From Acutalibacter sp. (GTDB taxonomy: Bacteria; Bacillota; Clostridia; Oscillospirales; Acutalibacteraceae): a stretch of 7,450 nucleotides of DNA. A program made the translations under genes and the position numbers. Shown piece by piece: positions 1-5,389 of this stretch. Positions within the stretch are counted from its first letter, which is position 1, and each line of letters opens with the position of its first letter. The stretch covers positions 1 through 7,450 of the forward strand of contig JAAWSH010000078.1 of the NCBI GenBank assembly GCA_022801475.1. The letters are read 5' to 3'. The notes under the pieces were generated by a model. It saw only the letters and a program-made list of their open reading frames with translations, was not told where the DNA came from and ran no database searches.

Positions 1-350
1 ACGGCTCGGCCCAGACCTTTGCTACCGCGCTGGAAAAGGAGCGCTTCAACCGGGAGGGCCAGGGGGTTGCCGAAAAGCTGGCGGACTGCGACCTGCTGAT
101 TTTAGACGACCTGGGAGCCGAGTTTCCCTCGGCCTATGTGAACGCGGCCTTGTACGACGCGGTGAACCGCCGGATGCTGGCGGACCGGCCCACCATTATC
201 AGTACGAACCTCTCCATGAAGGAGCTGGAAGAGCGCTACGGCGAGCGTTTTGCCTCCCGCATTGCCGGGTACTACGGCAAGCTGGAATTCATCGGCTCCG
301 ACGTGCGGGTACAGCAGCAGAGGAACCGGGCCCGGCGCAGCCAAAATTGA
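1..350 (+). CDS. DnaC/DnaI-like AAA+ ATPase, C-terminal part (5' end outside the window)
   Basis: The reading frame is open from position 3 to the TGA at 348-350, giving 115 residues; the N-terminal part with the Walker A loop lies before the window. Visible in order are a Walker B segment LLILDDLG (residues 31-38 of the visible part), a sensor-1 STN (67-69) and an arginine-finger block GERFASRI (80-87), ending in a basic tail. This combination is typical of the IstB/DnaC/DnaI family, ATPases that load the replicative helicase DnaB/DnaC onto DNA; IstB transposition helpers share the fold. No transposase or insertion-sequence end is visible nearby, so I favour the chromosomal helicase-loader type, but the missing N-terminus (helicase-binding domain) would be needed to decide. 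It converges with the ASCH gene, 12 nt between stops, and no terminator is visible between them. Confidence 0.85.
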   Translation, partial: GSAQTFATALEKERFNREGQGVAEKLADCDLLILDDLGAEFPSAYVNAALYDAVNRRMLADRPTIISTNLSMKELEERYGERFASRIAGYYGKLEFIGSDVRVQQQRNRARRSQN

Positions 351-362
351 CAGATGCCGGGG

Positions 363-776
363 TCACGGCTCCAGCCGCCACAGGCCCAGCTTTCCCTTGG
401 CCGGGAAGGGGCAGGCCAAGGGCTCTATGTCCTCCAGCAGCCAGGCGAAGCGGCCCGGGGCGTACTGGCCGCAGAGGCGCTCGGTGGGGGAGAGGGGGGA
501 TTCGTCGAAGAAGCGCTGGTCCATGGGCAGGCAGTCCGCCAGGACGCAACGACACACCACCAGGCCATAGGCCATCTCCCGGTTGGGAATCAGCCGCAGC
601 AGCTCTTGCACATGGGCGTCTGCGGGACAAATTTTTGCCGCCCCCGCATGGATGTACAGCGGCCCCCGGTAGCGGGTGGACCAGCTCCGAGTCTCGATCC
701 GCTTTAGGCCCGCGCATATCAAGCTAGCCCAGGGCTCCCGCAGGGTCAGGGCCCGGGGGGCGTCGTTGGTGTTCAT
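363..776 (-). CDS. ASCH-domain protein (PUA-like fold)
   Basis: 137 residues on the minus strand. The N-terminal half carries the ASCH signature: LREPWASLICAGLK followed by the ExRSW motif, then YRGPLYIHAG around residues 36-45. The C-terminal half has a GRFAWLLEDIEPL block and a closing KGKLGLWRLE, both common in this family. The start at 776 was chosen because GGAGG (minus strand, 790-786) lies 9 nt before it; an in-frame ATG 14 codons upstream (818) has no ribosome site and lies almost on top of the predicted -10. ASCH domains resemble PUA RNA-binding domains; one member, E. coli YqfB, is an N4-acetylcytidine amidohydrolase, but most have no known substrate. No signal peptide or membrane segment. 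It is a stand-alone gene facing away from the ylxM operon. Function unknown; family assignment is firm. Confidence 0.85.
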   Translation of the reverse strand: MNTNDAPRALTLREPWASLICAGLKRIETRSWSTRYRGPLYIHAGAAKICPADAHVQELLRLIPNREMAYGLVVCRCVLADCLPMDQRFFDESPLSPTERLCGQYAPGRFAWLLEDIEPLACPFPAKGKLGLWRLEP

Positions 777-816
777 AGGCAAAAACCTCCCGAATATTTT
801 GCAGATACTGTCTATC

Positions 817-845
817 ATTATACAAGATGGGCTATGTGAAGTAAA
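817..845 (-). promoter_or_regulatory. Sigma-A-type promoter of the ASCH gene
   Basis: On the minus strand a perfect TATAAT (822-817) is preceded, with a 17-bp spacer, by TTTACT (845-840), a 4 of 6 match to TTGACA. The predicted transcript start near 810 leaves a leader of about 34 nt containing the GGAGG of the ASCH gene. It sits back to back with the ylxM promoter. Confidence 0.65.
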
Positions 846-861
846 CTCCCGTATTTTTCTG

Positions 862-890
862 TTGACAAAAGAGCTGTGTTCGTGTATAAT
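862..890 (+). promoter_or_regulatory. Consensus sigma-A promoter of the ylxM-ffh operon
   Basis: TTGACA (862-867) and TATAAT (885-890), both perfect, are separated by 17 bp, the ideal spacing. Transcription should start near 897, giving a 45-nt leader to ylxM. No other promoter of this quality is visible before the one upstream of ptsH, so it is the likely main promoter for ylxM through trmD. Confidence 0.9.
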
Positions 891-898
891 TCACTTGG

Positions 899-919
899 TG
901 TAAAGATGATGCCTTTACA
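899..919 (+). repeat. Perfect 7-bp inverted repeat in the ylxM leader
   Basis: TGTAAAG (899-905) and CTTTACA (913-919) are exact reverse complements around a 7-nt loop. The repeat begins about 2 nt after the predicted transcript start and ends 8 nt before the ribosome site at 928. In RNA it would be a 5'-end hairpin; in DNA it has the shape of an operator just downstream of a strong promoter. The sequence shows the symmetry only; the role is inference. Confidence 0.55.
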
Positions 920-942
920 GAAAGCGCGGAGGAGGAGTGGAC

Positions 943-1317
943 ATGGGTGCTGCAAAGGACCTGAAGATTTCTTATCTGCTGGATTTTTATGGTGAAATGC
1001 TGACAGAGACCCAGCGGGAGGCAGTGGACGCCTATTATAACCAAGACATGTCCCTTTCTGAAATAGCGGATGACCGGGCCATTAGCCGGCAGGGGGCGCG
1101 GGATGCCATTAAACGGGCGGAACAGCAGCTGCTGGAAATGGAAGAACGGCTGGGGCTGGCAAAGCGCTTTCGAGAGATGCAAAAGACCCTGGCGGTGGTA
1201 TGCGACTGCGCCCTGAATATCCAGGAGCTGAATGCCCAGAACGGGGCAGTGGAAGAGATTGATAAAAACGCGGGAATAATTTTGTCCTGCGCCCAGGAGA
1301 TTGCGGATAAAAATTGA
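943..1317 (+). CDS. ylxM: YlxM-family SRP-associated helix-turn-helix protein
   Basis: 124 residues. The N-terminal half has the YlxM pattern: YLLDFYGEMLTETQ, then a sigma-70 region-4-like helix-turn-helix around SLSEIADDRAISRQGARDAIKRAE (split here as SLSEIADD and ISRQGARDAIKRAE, about residues 36-60), followed by a charged helical segment. The C-terminal tail is variable. YlxM sits beside ffh in most Firmicutes; the Streptococcus mutans homologue binds SRP components and modulates Ffh GTPase activity. The ATG at 943 is preferred: GGAGGAGG (928-935) ends 7 nt before it. A GTG at 937 in the same frame is almost inside the ribosome site. First gene after the consensus promoter. There is no ftsY upstream, unlike the common ftsY-ylxM-ffh order. 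A 134-nt gap separates it from ffh. Confidence 0.9.
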   Translation: MGAAKDLKISYLLDFYGEMLTETQREAVDAYYNQDMSLSEIADDRAISRQGARDAIKRAEQQLLEMEERLGLAKRFREMQKTLAVVCDCALNIQELNAQNGAVEEIDKNAGIILSCAQEIADKN

Positions 1318-1451
1318 TCACAATCTTGTTAAGTTCAAGAAACGGCACTCTAATTGCTTCAAGGACCAGCAGATGCGTGGGCAAAGTTTTGCAGTAAAAT
1401 ATTTCTTAGGCTGCCGGAGGCCGGTTATTACACAAAAAGAGGTGAGGGGCA

Positions 1452-2786
1452 TTGGCGTTTGAAGGATTGGCGGAAAAGCTGAGCAATTCTTTTAAAAAGC
1501 TACGGGGCAAGGGTAAGCTAAATGAAGGTGATGTAAAAGAGGCTATGCGAGAGGTGCGCCTGGCACTTTTGGAGGCGGACGTTAACTACAAAGTGGCCAA
1601 AGAGCTGACCGGAAAAATCACCGAACGTGCCATTGGTTCTGAGGTGATGGAGAGCCTGACCCCTGCCCAAATGGTGATAAAAATTGTCAACGAGGAGCTG
1701 ACCACCTTGATGGGTGGCAGCGAGGAGCGGCTGAAAAGCCCGCCCCACCCGCCGGCCGTTATTATGATGTGCGGCTTACAGGGCGCGGGCAAAACCACCC
1801 ATGCCGCCAAGCTGGCCTACATGCTTAAGGGTCAGGGCCATAGGCCCCTGCTGGTGGCCGGAGACGTGTACCGTCCGGCAGCTATTAAGCAGTTACAGGT
1901 GATGGGCCAGCGGGCCGGGGCTCCGGTGTTTGAAAAAGGGAATCAAGACCCAGTGGAGACCGCCAAGGAGGCAGTGCGCCATGCCAAAGACTATGGCCAC
2001 GACTATGTGATTATCGATACGGCTGGCCGGCTGCAAATTGACGAACAGCTGATGGACGAGCTGCGGCGCATGAAAGAAACTGTGGCCCCCACCGACGTAC
2101 TGCTGGTGGTAGACGCTATGATTGGCCAGGAATCGGTAAACGTGGCAAAGACCTTTGATGAGCTGCTGGACATTACCGGTGTTATTTTGACGAAGCTGGA
2201 CGGCGACACCCGGGGTGGAGCGGCACTCTCAATCAAGGCGGTAACCGGTAAGCCCATCAAGTTTGCGGGTACTGGTGAAAAGCTGGACGGCCTGGAGGTG
2301 TTCCATCCAGACCGTATGGCAGGACGGATTCTGGGCATGGGCGACGTGCTGTCGCTGATTGAGGACGCCCAGGCCCGGTTGGACGAGAAGGCCGCGGCAA
2401 AAACCGCCGAGCGGCTGCTTCGCAATAAAATGGATCTGAACGATATGCTGGAGCAGTTCGAGCAAGTAAAAAAGATGGGCCCCATCAAGGGGATCCTCTC
2501 CAAACTGCCGGGCATTGGCAATAAGCTGGACGAAGTAGACATCGACGACCGGGTTATGGACCGTACCGCAGCCATTATTCTGTCCATGACGCCTTATGAG
2601 CGCTCCCATCCGGATGTACTCAACGCCTCCCGCAAAAAGCGTATTGCCGCTGGCTGTGGCCAGAAGGTAGAGGATGTGAACCGGCTGCTGAACCAGTTCA
2701 AACAGACGCAGAAGTTGATGAAGCAGTTCGGCGGTAAAGGAAAAATGGGCAAACGAATGCGGGGCATGCCCAACCTGCCTTTTTAA
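1452..2786 (+). CDS. ffh: Signal recognition particle GTPase Ffh (SRP54)
   Basis: 444 residues, normal family length. It binds 4.5S/scRNA and nascent signal sequences and, with the receptor FtsY, delivers ribosomes to the SecYEG translocon. Domains: N helical bundle (about 1-90), G domain (about 100-295) with P-loop GLQGAGKT (108-115), DVYRPAA (138-144), DTAGR (189-193), TKLD (247-250) and GTGEK (273-277), then a methionine-rich M domain. The M domain shows the finger-loop region KMGPIKGILSKLPG (341-354) and the SRP-RNA binding block from LSMTPYE (377-383) through SRKKRIA (393-399), followed by GCG where many homologues have GSG. The start codon is TTG at 1452: the ribosome site AGAGGTGA (1438-1445) is 6 nt upstream and no in-frame ATG fits. 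Its stop codon overlaps the ribosome site of the next gene, suggesting translational coupling. Confidence 0.97.
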   Translation: MAFEGLAEKLSNSFKKLRGKGKLNEGDVKEAMREVRLALLEADVNYKVAKELTGKITERAIGSEVMESLTPAQMVIKIVNEELTTLMGGSEERLKSPPHPPAVIMMCGLQGAGKTTHAAKLAYMLKGQGHRPLLVAGDVYRPAAIKQLQVMGQRAGAPVFEKGNQDPVETAKEAVRHAKDYGHDYVIIDTAGRLQIDEQLMDELRRMKETVAPTDVLLVVDAMIGQESVNVAKTFDELLDITGVILTKLDGDTRGGAALSIKAVTGKPIKFAGTGEKLDGLEVFHPDRMAGRILGMGDVLSLIEDAQARLDEKAAAKTAERLLRNKMDLNDMLEQFEQVKKMGPIKGILSKLPGIGNKLDEVDIDDRVMDRTAAIILSMTPYERSHPDVLNASRKKRIAAGCGQKVEDVNRLLNQFKQTQKLMKQFGGKGKMGKRMRGMPNLPF

Positions 2787-2795
2787 GGAGGGGCC

Positions 2796-3140
2796 ATGAG
2801 ACTAGGCGAAGTATGTTTGTTAACCGCCGATGTGGTACGGTTGGCAAACTTTTATAAGCGGCTGCTAGATATTGATAATGGCAGTCAGGACCCTGTGCAT
2901 CAGTTTCTCATTCAAGAAGAGACCAGCTTGGCCGTGCTGCAAGATGAAGGGCCTAGAACTGGGCAGAGCGCGGTCTTGGCTTTTACAGTGGAGGATATAG
3001 AGGCTGTCCACCAAAAACTACTGGATATGGGCGCGCAAGTGGTGGAAGGTCCTACGCCCCGGCCCTGGGGCGCGGTGAACATGAGCTGCCGGGACCCAGA
3101 TGGAAATTTGGTGTATTTTAGAGCTTTTCCCAATGGTTGA
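2796..3140 (+). CDS. Small VOC-superfamily (glyoxalase/bleomycin-resistance fold) protein
   Basis: 114 residues, one VOC domain of two beta-alpha-beta-beta-beta modules. Visible are the first module with LANFYKRLLDI, the second with VEDIEAVHQKLLDMGAQVVEGP, and the signature end DPDGNLVYF. Metal-dependent members (glyoxalase I, FosA, dioxygenases) carry a Glu in that last strand, usually as DPDGNxxE; here the position is Tyr, and no His is obvious in strand 1. The protein is therefore more likely a ligand-binding or metal-independent member than a classical glyoxalase; substrate unknown. The ribosome site AAGGAGG (2785-2791) begins inside the ffh stop codon and the start is only 9 nt after that stop, so it is translated with ffh. 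Its place between ffh and rpsP is not part of the usual conserved order. Confidence 0.85.
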   Translation: MRLGEVCLLTADVVRLANFYKRLLDIDNGSQDPVHQFLIQEETSLAVLQDEGPRTGQSAVLAFTVEDIEAVHQKLLDMGAQVVEGPTPRPWGAVNMSCRDPDGNLVYFRAFPNG

Positions 3141-3142
3141 CC

Positions 3143-3170
3143 AGGGCGGCCCCAAAGAGGCCGAAGCCCT
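3143..3170 (+). repeat. GC-rich hairpin between the VOC gene and rpsP
   Basis: AGGGC (3143-3147) pairs with GCCCT (3166-3170) and GGCC (3148-3151) with GGCC (3159-3162), with a 3-nt bulge GAA on the 3' side and a 7-nt loop. It starts 3 nt after the VOC stop. No T run follows, so it is not a standard terminator; it could be a processing or mRNA-protecting stem separating the ffh part of the transcript from the rpsP part. Confidence 0.45.
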
Positions 3171-3215
3171 TATCATAAACAAAAAATATATTTCATGATT
3201 TTGGAGGAAAAAATT

Positions 3216-3458
3216 ATGGCTGTTAAGATCAGACTGCGCCGCATGGGCGCCAAGAAAAATCCCTTCTACCGCATTGTGGTGGCAGATTCCCGTTTTCCCC
3301 GTGACGGTCGCTTCATTGAAGAAATTGGTTACTATAACCCCATGGAAGAGCCCAGTGTGGTAAAGCTGGACCCTGAGAAAGCCAAGAAGTGGATTGAGAA
3401 CGGCGCCCAGCCCACAGATACCGTGCGGGAGCTGTTTAAAAAACACGGCATTATCTAA
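3216..3458 (+). CDS. rpsP: 30S ribosomal protein S16
   Basis: 80 residues, usual bacterial length. It is a primary-to-secondary 16S rRNA binder in 30S assembly. The N-terminus [19 protein letters not shown] and the following [22 protein letters not shown] are diagnostic; [20 protein letters not shown] closes the conserved part, and the protein ends shortly after, without the long tails some lineages carry. The ATG at 3216 is chosen over an in-frame ATG 7 codons upstream (3195), because GGAGG (3203-3207) sits 8 nt before it and the upstream candidate would have its ribosome site inside the coding region. It is followed after 36 nt by khpA, with which it is commonly paired in Firmicutes. Confidence 0.98.
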   Translation: MAVKIRLRRMGAKKNPFYRIVVADSRFPRDGRFIEEIGYYNPMEEPSVVKLDPEKAKKWIENGAQPTDTVRELFKKHGII

Positions 3459-3494
3459 GAAGGACTTTACGATATAAAGAAGGAGAGGATAACA

Positions 3495-3725
3495 ATGCAG
3501 GATCTACTCAAGGCCATCGCCTCCGGGCTGGTTGAAAAGCCTGAAGAGGTTTCAGTATCCAGCGAAGAGGACGAAAACGGCGTGACCGTGTATCACCTTC
3601 ATGTGGCAGAGGAGGATATGGGCCGGGTAATAGGGAAACAGGGGCGTATTGCAAAGGCTATTCGCGTGGTGATGCGGGCTGCTGCCACCCGAAATGATCA
3701 GAAGATCATGGTAGAGATTGATTGA
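3495..3725 (+). CDS. khpA: KH-domain RNA-binding protein KhpA (YlqC family)
   Basis: 76 residues, a single type II KH domain. The RNA-binding GxxG loop is GKQG (47-50) within RVIGKQGRIAKAIRVVMRAAA, and the protein begins with MQDLLKAIASGLV, typical of the family. In Streptococcus pneumoniae KhpA pairs with KhpB (EloR/Jag) and the complex binds many RNAs and influences cell elongation; in B. subtilis the gene is ylqC, also next to rpsP. The ribosome site AAGGAGAGG (3480-3488) lies 6 nt before the ATG. It forms part of the rpsP-khpA-rimM-trmD block, but a 233-nt spacer separates it from rimM. Confidence 0.95.
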   Translation: MQDLLKAIASGLVEKPEEVSVSSEEDENGVTVYHLHVAEEDMGRVIGKQGRIAKAIRVVMRAAATRNDQKIMVEID

Positions 3726-3958
3726 CCGGCGTTGAAGGATACTTTGAGCGTTGGCTAAAACGGGCCAGTTTCTGACGGTTTTGAGGAGTTGCTTATGAAT
3801 AGGAAATGGCGGTTTTGACTCTCAATATACTTATTTAGAGAATGGCCGGAAGATTCTTGGTAAAAAGGATGACATTTCCAATTTATTAATCGACCCGAAG
3901 TGTATAACCGCCGGGGACTGGTCTTTTGCATGGCAAGAGACCAAAAAGGAGGCGTATT
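3726..3958 (+). other. Long khpA-rimM spacer with possible RNA structure, no supported gene
   Basis: All three forward frames are broken by stops and no conserved protein is recognisable. It holds a 7-codon ATG frame (3795-3818, MNRKWRF) with GAGGAG 6 nt upstream; a stem TTGAGGAGT/ACTCTCAA (3781-3789 with 3818-3825, one bulged G) that would cover that ribosome site; and a longer-range pair GGCGGTT (3808-3814) / AACCGCC (3906-3912). These last two elements share bases near 3808-3825 only partly and could be alternative folds. No good promoter was found: TTGACT at 3815-3820 lacks a proper -10 at the right distance. Confidence 0.4.
3919..3943 (+). promoter_or_regulatory. 11-bp hairpin immediately before the rimM ribosome site
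   Basis: TGGTCTTTTGC (3919-3929) pairs with GCAAGAGACCA (3933-3943): ten Watson-Crick pairs, one G-U, loop ATG (opening to five bases if the last pair breaks). Only two bases separate it from the AAGGAGG of rimM (3946-3952). There is no T run after it, so it is not a terminator. It may tune ribosome access to rimM or bind a protein; that role is inference. Confidence 0.6.
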
Positions 3959-4483
3959 ATGAAAAAGCAGTTTTTGGAGGCCGGGCGCATTGTACGCACC
4001 CATGGCGTGCGGGGGGAACTCTGCCTGGAACCCTGGGCCGATTCGGCAGAGTTCCTGGCCCAGGTGGAAGAATTCTTTTTCGATTCCCAGGGGGCTCGGG
4101 CAGTGGGCCTCAGCGCCTCGCGGGTGCATAAGGGACGTTTGCTTATTAAATTGCAAGGTGTGGACACAGTAGAACAGGGCGACGCCTTGCGGGGACGGGT
4201 GCTATACTTAAATCGGGACCAGGTGAGTTTGGCGGAAGGCCAGTATTTTTTACAGGACCTGGAAGGTCTGCGAGCGGTAGATGCCAAAACGGGCCGGGAG
4301 TACGGCATTTTGAAAGAGGTACTGCAAACCCCTGCCAATGATGTGTACCGCATTGTCAATAGGGAAAGGGAATACCTGTTTCCCGCAGTGGCCCATATGG
4401 TAGAGAAGGTAGACCTGGAGGCTGGCGAGGTCCGGCTGCTGCCTATTCCCGGCATCTTTGATGAAAATGGGGAGGAAGCCTGA
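3959..4483 (+). CDS. rimM: 16S rRNA processing / ribosome maturation factor RimM
   Basis: 174 residues, normal length. RimM binds S19 and assists maturation of the 30S head. The N-terminal RimM domain shows GRIVRTHGVRGELCLEPW (residues 9-26) and a KLQGVDTVEQGDALRG stretch; the C-terminal PRC-barrel domain begins near residue 95 with EGQYFLQDLEGL and ends with FPAVAHMVEKVDLEAGEVRL (split in the family as the P-x-V block and the final beta strand). The ATG at 3959 follows AAGGAGG (3946-3952) by 6 nt; a TTG 11 codons upstream in frame lies inside the hairpin and is rejected. The stop overlaps the trmD start in TGATG, a classic coupled pair. Confidence 0.97.
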   Translation: MKKQFLEAGRIVRTHGVRGELCLEPWADSAEFLAQVEEFFFDSQGARAVGLSASRVHKGRLLIKLQGVDTVEQGDALRGRVLYLNRDQVSLAEGQYFLQDLEGLRAVDAKTGREYGILKEVLQTPANDVYRIVNREREYLFPAVAHMVEKVDLEAGEVRLLPIPGIFDENGEEA

Positions 4484-5184
4484 TGCGTGTAGACATTTTC
4501 ACGCTCTTCCCCGAGATGTTCCCCCCTGTAATGGGAAATAGTATTGTGGGCAGAGCCCGCCGGAAGGGCTTTCTACAGCTGTGCTGCCACCAGCTGCGGG
4601 ACTTTTCCCCTGACCGCCGGGGACGGGTAGACGATATGGTGTTTGGCGGGGGAAAGGGTATGCTGCTGGCCGCCGAGCCCTTTGCCCGGGGGCTGGATAC
4701 ATTGAGGGAACATTTGGGTTTTTTGCCGCATATCATCTATATGTCCCCTCGGGGCCGGGTGCTGGATCAACAGATGGCCAAAGAACTGGCCAAAGAACCG
4801 GCTCTGGTGTTACTTTGCGGCCATTATGAAGGGGTGGACCAGCGTCTTTTAGATGAGTATAATGTCCAGGAAATATCTATTGGGGATTATGTGCTGACTG
4901 GAGGCGAGCTACCGGCCATGATCTTGGCGGATACGGTGAGCCGTATGCTCCCAGGGGTTCTTTCAGACCAGGTGTGTTTTACGGAAGAAAGCCATTTTTC
5001 CGGGTTATTGGAATATCCCCAGTACACCAGACCGGAGGTCTGGCGGGAACGGGCGGTGCCGGCAGTGCTGCTTAGTGGTCACCATGGCAATATCGCGGCC
5101 TGGCGGAGGGAAGAGGCATTGTCTATAACATCTAAAAATCGTCCGGACCTTTTGGGAGAAGTAACGAAACAAAACAAGCAATAA
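4483..5184 (+). CDS. trmD: tRNA (guanine37-N1)-methyltransferase TrmD
   Basis: 233 residues. TrmD methylates G37 next to the anticodon with S-adenosylmethionine, preventing +1 frameshifting; it works as a dimer of SPOUT trefoil-knot subunits. Visible motifs: IFTLFPEMF (5-13), DDMVFGGGKGM (50-60), the knot segments SPRGR (88-92), CGHYEGVDQR (112-121) and SIGDYVLTGGELPAM (132-146), then GLLEYPQYTRP. The last motif has Glu where proteobacterial enzymes have the catalytic Asp, a substitution I recall as normal in Firmicutes. The C-terminal part has SGHHGNIAAWRREEAL and a short tail. GGAGG (4471-4475) inside the end of rimM is 7 nt before the ATG. rplS, often next, is absent; a gene-free region follows. 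Confidence 0.97.
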   Translation: MRVDIFTLFPEMFPPVMGNSIVGRARRKGFLQLCCHQLRDFSPDRRGRVDDMVFGGGKGMLLAAEPFARGLDTLREHLGFLPHIIYMSPRGRVLDQQMAKELAKEPALVLLCGHYEGVDQRLLDEYNVQEISIGDYVLTGGELPAMILADTVSRMLPGVLSDQVCFTEESHFSGLLEYPQYTRPEVWRERAVPAVLLSGHHGNIAAWRREEALSITSKNRPDLLGEVTKQNKQ

Positions 5185-5200
5185 TTACTATAAATGGCTC

Positions 5201-5236
5201 GTGCTTTAATAAATAGCACTAAATAGAGGTTTTTTT
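5201..5236 (+). terminator. Weak terminator-like hairpin after trmD
   Basis: GTGCT (5201-5205) pairs with AGCAC (5215-5219) around a 9-nt AT loop, and a run of seven T (5230-5236) follows, but ten bases lie between stem and T run and the stem is short. It would be an inefficient terminator at best. Alternatively the T run belongs to the palindrome that follows. Confidence 0.35.
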
Positions 5237-5318
5237 CAGTATGGCCCCCATATAGGTTGTTGAAAACTTTTAATATTCATATGCAACGTGCACAACGGAG
5301 GGGGCCAAATAAAAAAAA
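5230..5318. repeat. 89-nt imperfect palindrome with TGGCCCCC arms
   Basis: TGGCCCCC (5242-5249) and GGGGGCCA (5300-5307) are perfect 8-bp inverted repeats 50 bp apart; outside them T7 (5230-5236) faces A8 (5311-5318), and inside GTTGT (5256-5260) faces ACAAC (5292-5296). Read from either strand it runs T tract, short AT spacer, TGGCCCCC. It may be a large mRNA stem or the remnant of a small palindromic element; no target duplication or transposase is visible. Confidence 0.55.
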
Positions 5319-5353
5319 GGTCTGGTCATGAAAACAAAAATGACTGAATCGTG

Positions 5354-5381
5354 TTGACGAAGCCATGAAATATGGTATAAT
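5354..5381 (+). promoter_or_regulatory. Sigma-A promoter of ptsH with extended -10
   Basis: TTGACG (5354-5359, 5 of 6) and TATAAT (5376-5381, perfect) are separated by 16 bp, and TGG directly before the -10 makes it an extended -10 (TGn). Transcription should start near 5388, so the ptsH transcript has a leader of about 115 nt and starts 2 nt before the first helix of the leader structure. Confidence 0.85.
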
Positions 5382-5389
5382 GACAACAA

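Larger units (their letters stand above)
5185..5353. other. AT-rich gene-free stretch between trmD and the ptsH promoter
   Basis: No open frame or RNA gene is recognisable. The composition is clearly richer in A and T than the flanking genes. It contains the weak terminator-like hairpin and the long imperfect palindrome listed separately, and a 5-6 bp stem GTCAT/ATGAC around 5326-5345 of uncertain meaning. The remainder up to 5503 is the ptsH promoter and leader. Confidence 0.5.

Noticed and set aside
1..350. IstB of an IS21-type insertion sequence
   Set aside because: The visible part cannot exclude it, but there is no istA remnant, no terminal inverted repeat and no target duplication downstream before the convergent ASCH gene.
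289..727. Several overlapping open frames on both strands across the ASCH gene
   Set aside because: Arg/Pro/Gly-rich translations typical of wrong frames; the ASCH motifs and ribosome site identify the 776-363 frame as the real one.
1385..1451. Possible terminator or SRP RNA between ylxM and ffh
   Set aside because: There is only a short CCGG-AGG-CCGG stem without a T run, and no SRP RNA tetraloop or conserved GGAAGC-type block; ffh is probably cotranscribed with ylxM.
3815..3843. Internal promoter TTGACT with TAGAGA/GAGAAT in the khpA-rimM spacer
   Set aside because: The -10 candidates at 15 or 17 bp match poorly and no extended -10 is present.
3758..4483. Long minus-strand open frames opposite rimM and the khpA-rimM spacer
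   Set aside because: They lie antisense to a clear RimM gene, have no ribosome sites and resemble no family; they are shadows of GC-rich codon use.
5242..5318. Intrinsic terminator on either strand from the TGGCCCCC palindrome
   Set aside because: The T tract precedes rather than follows the stem on both strands, and the loop is too large.
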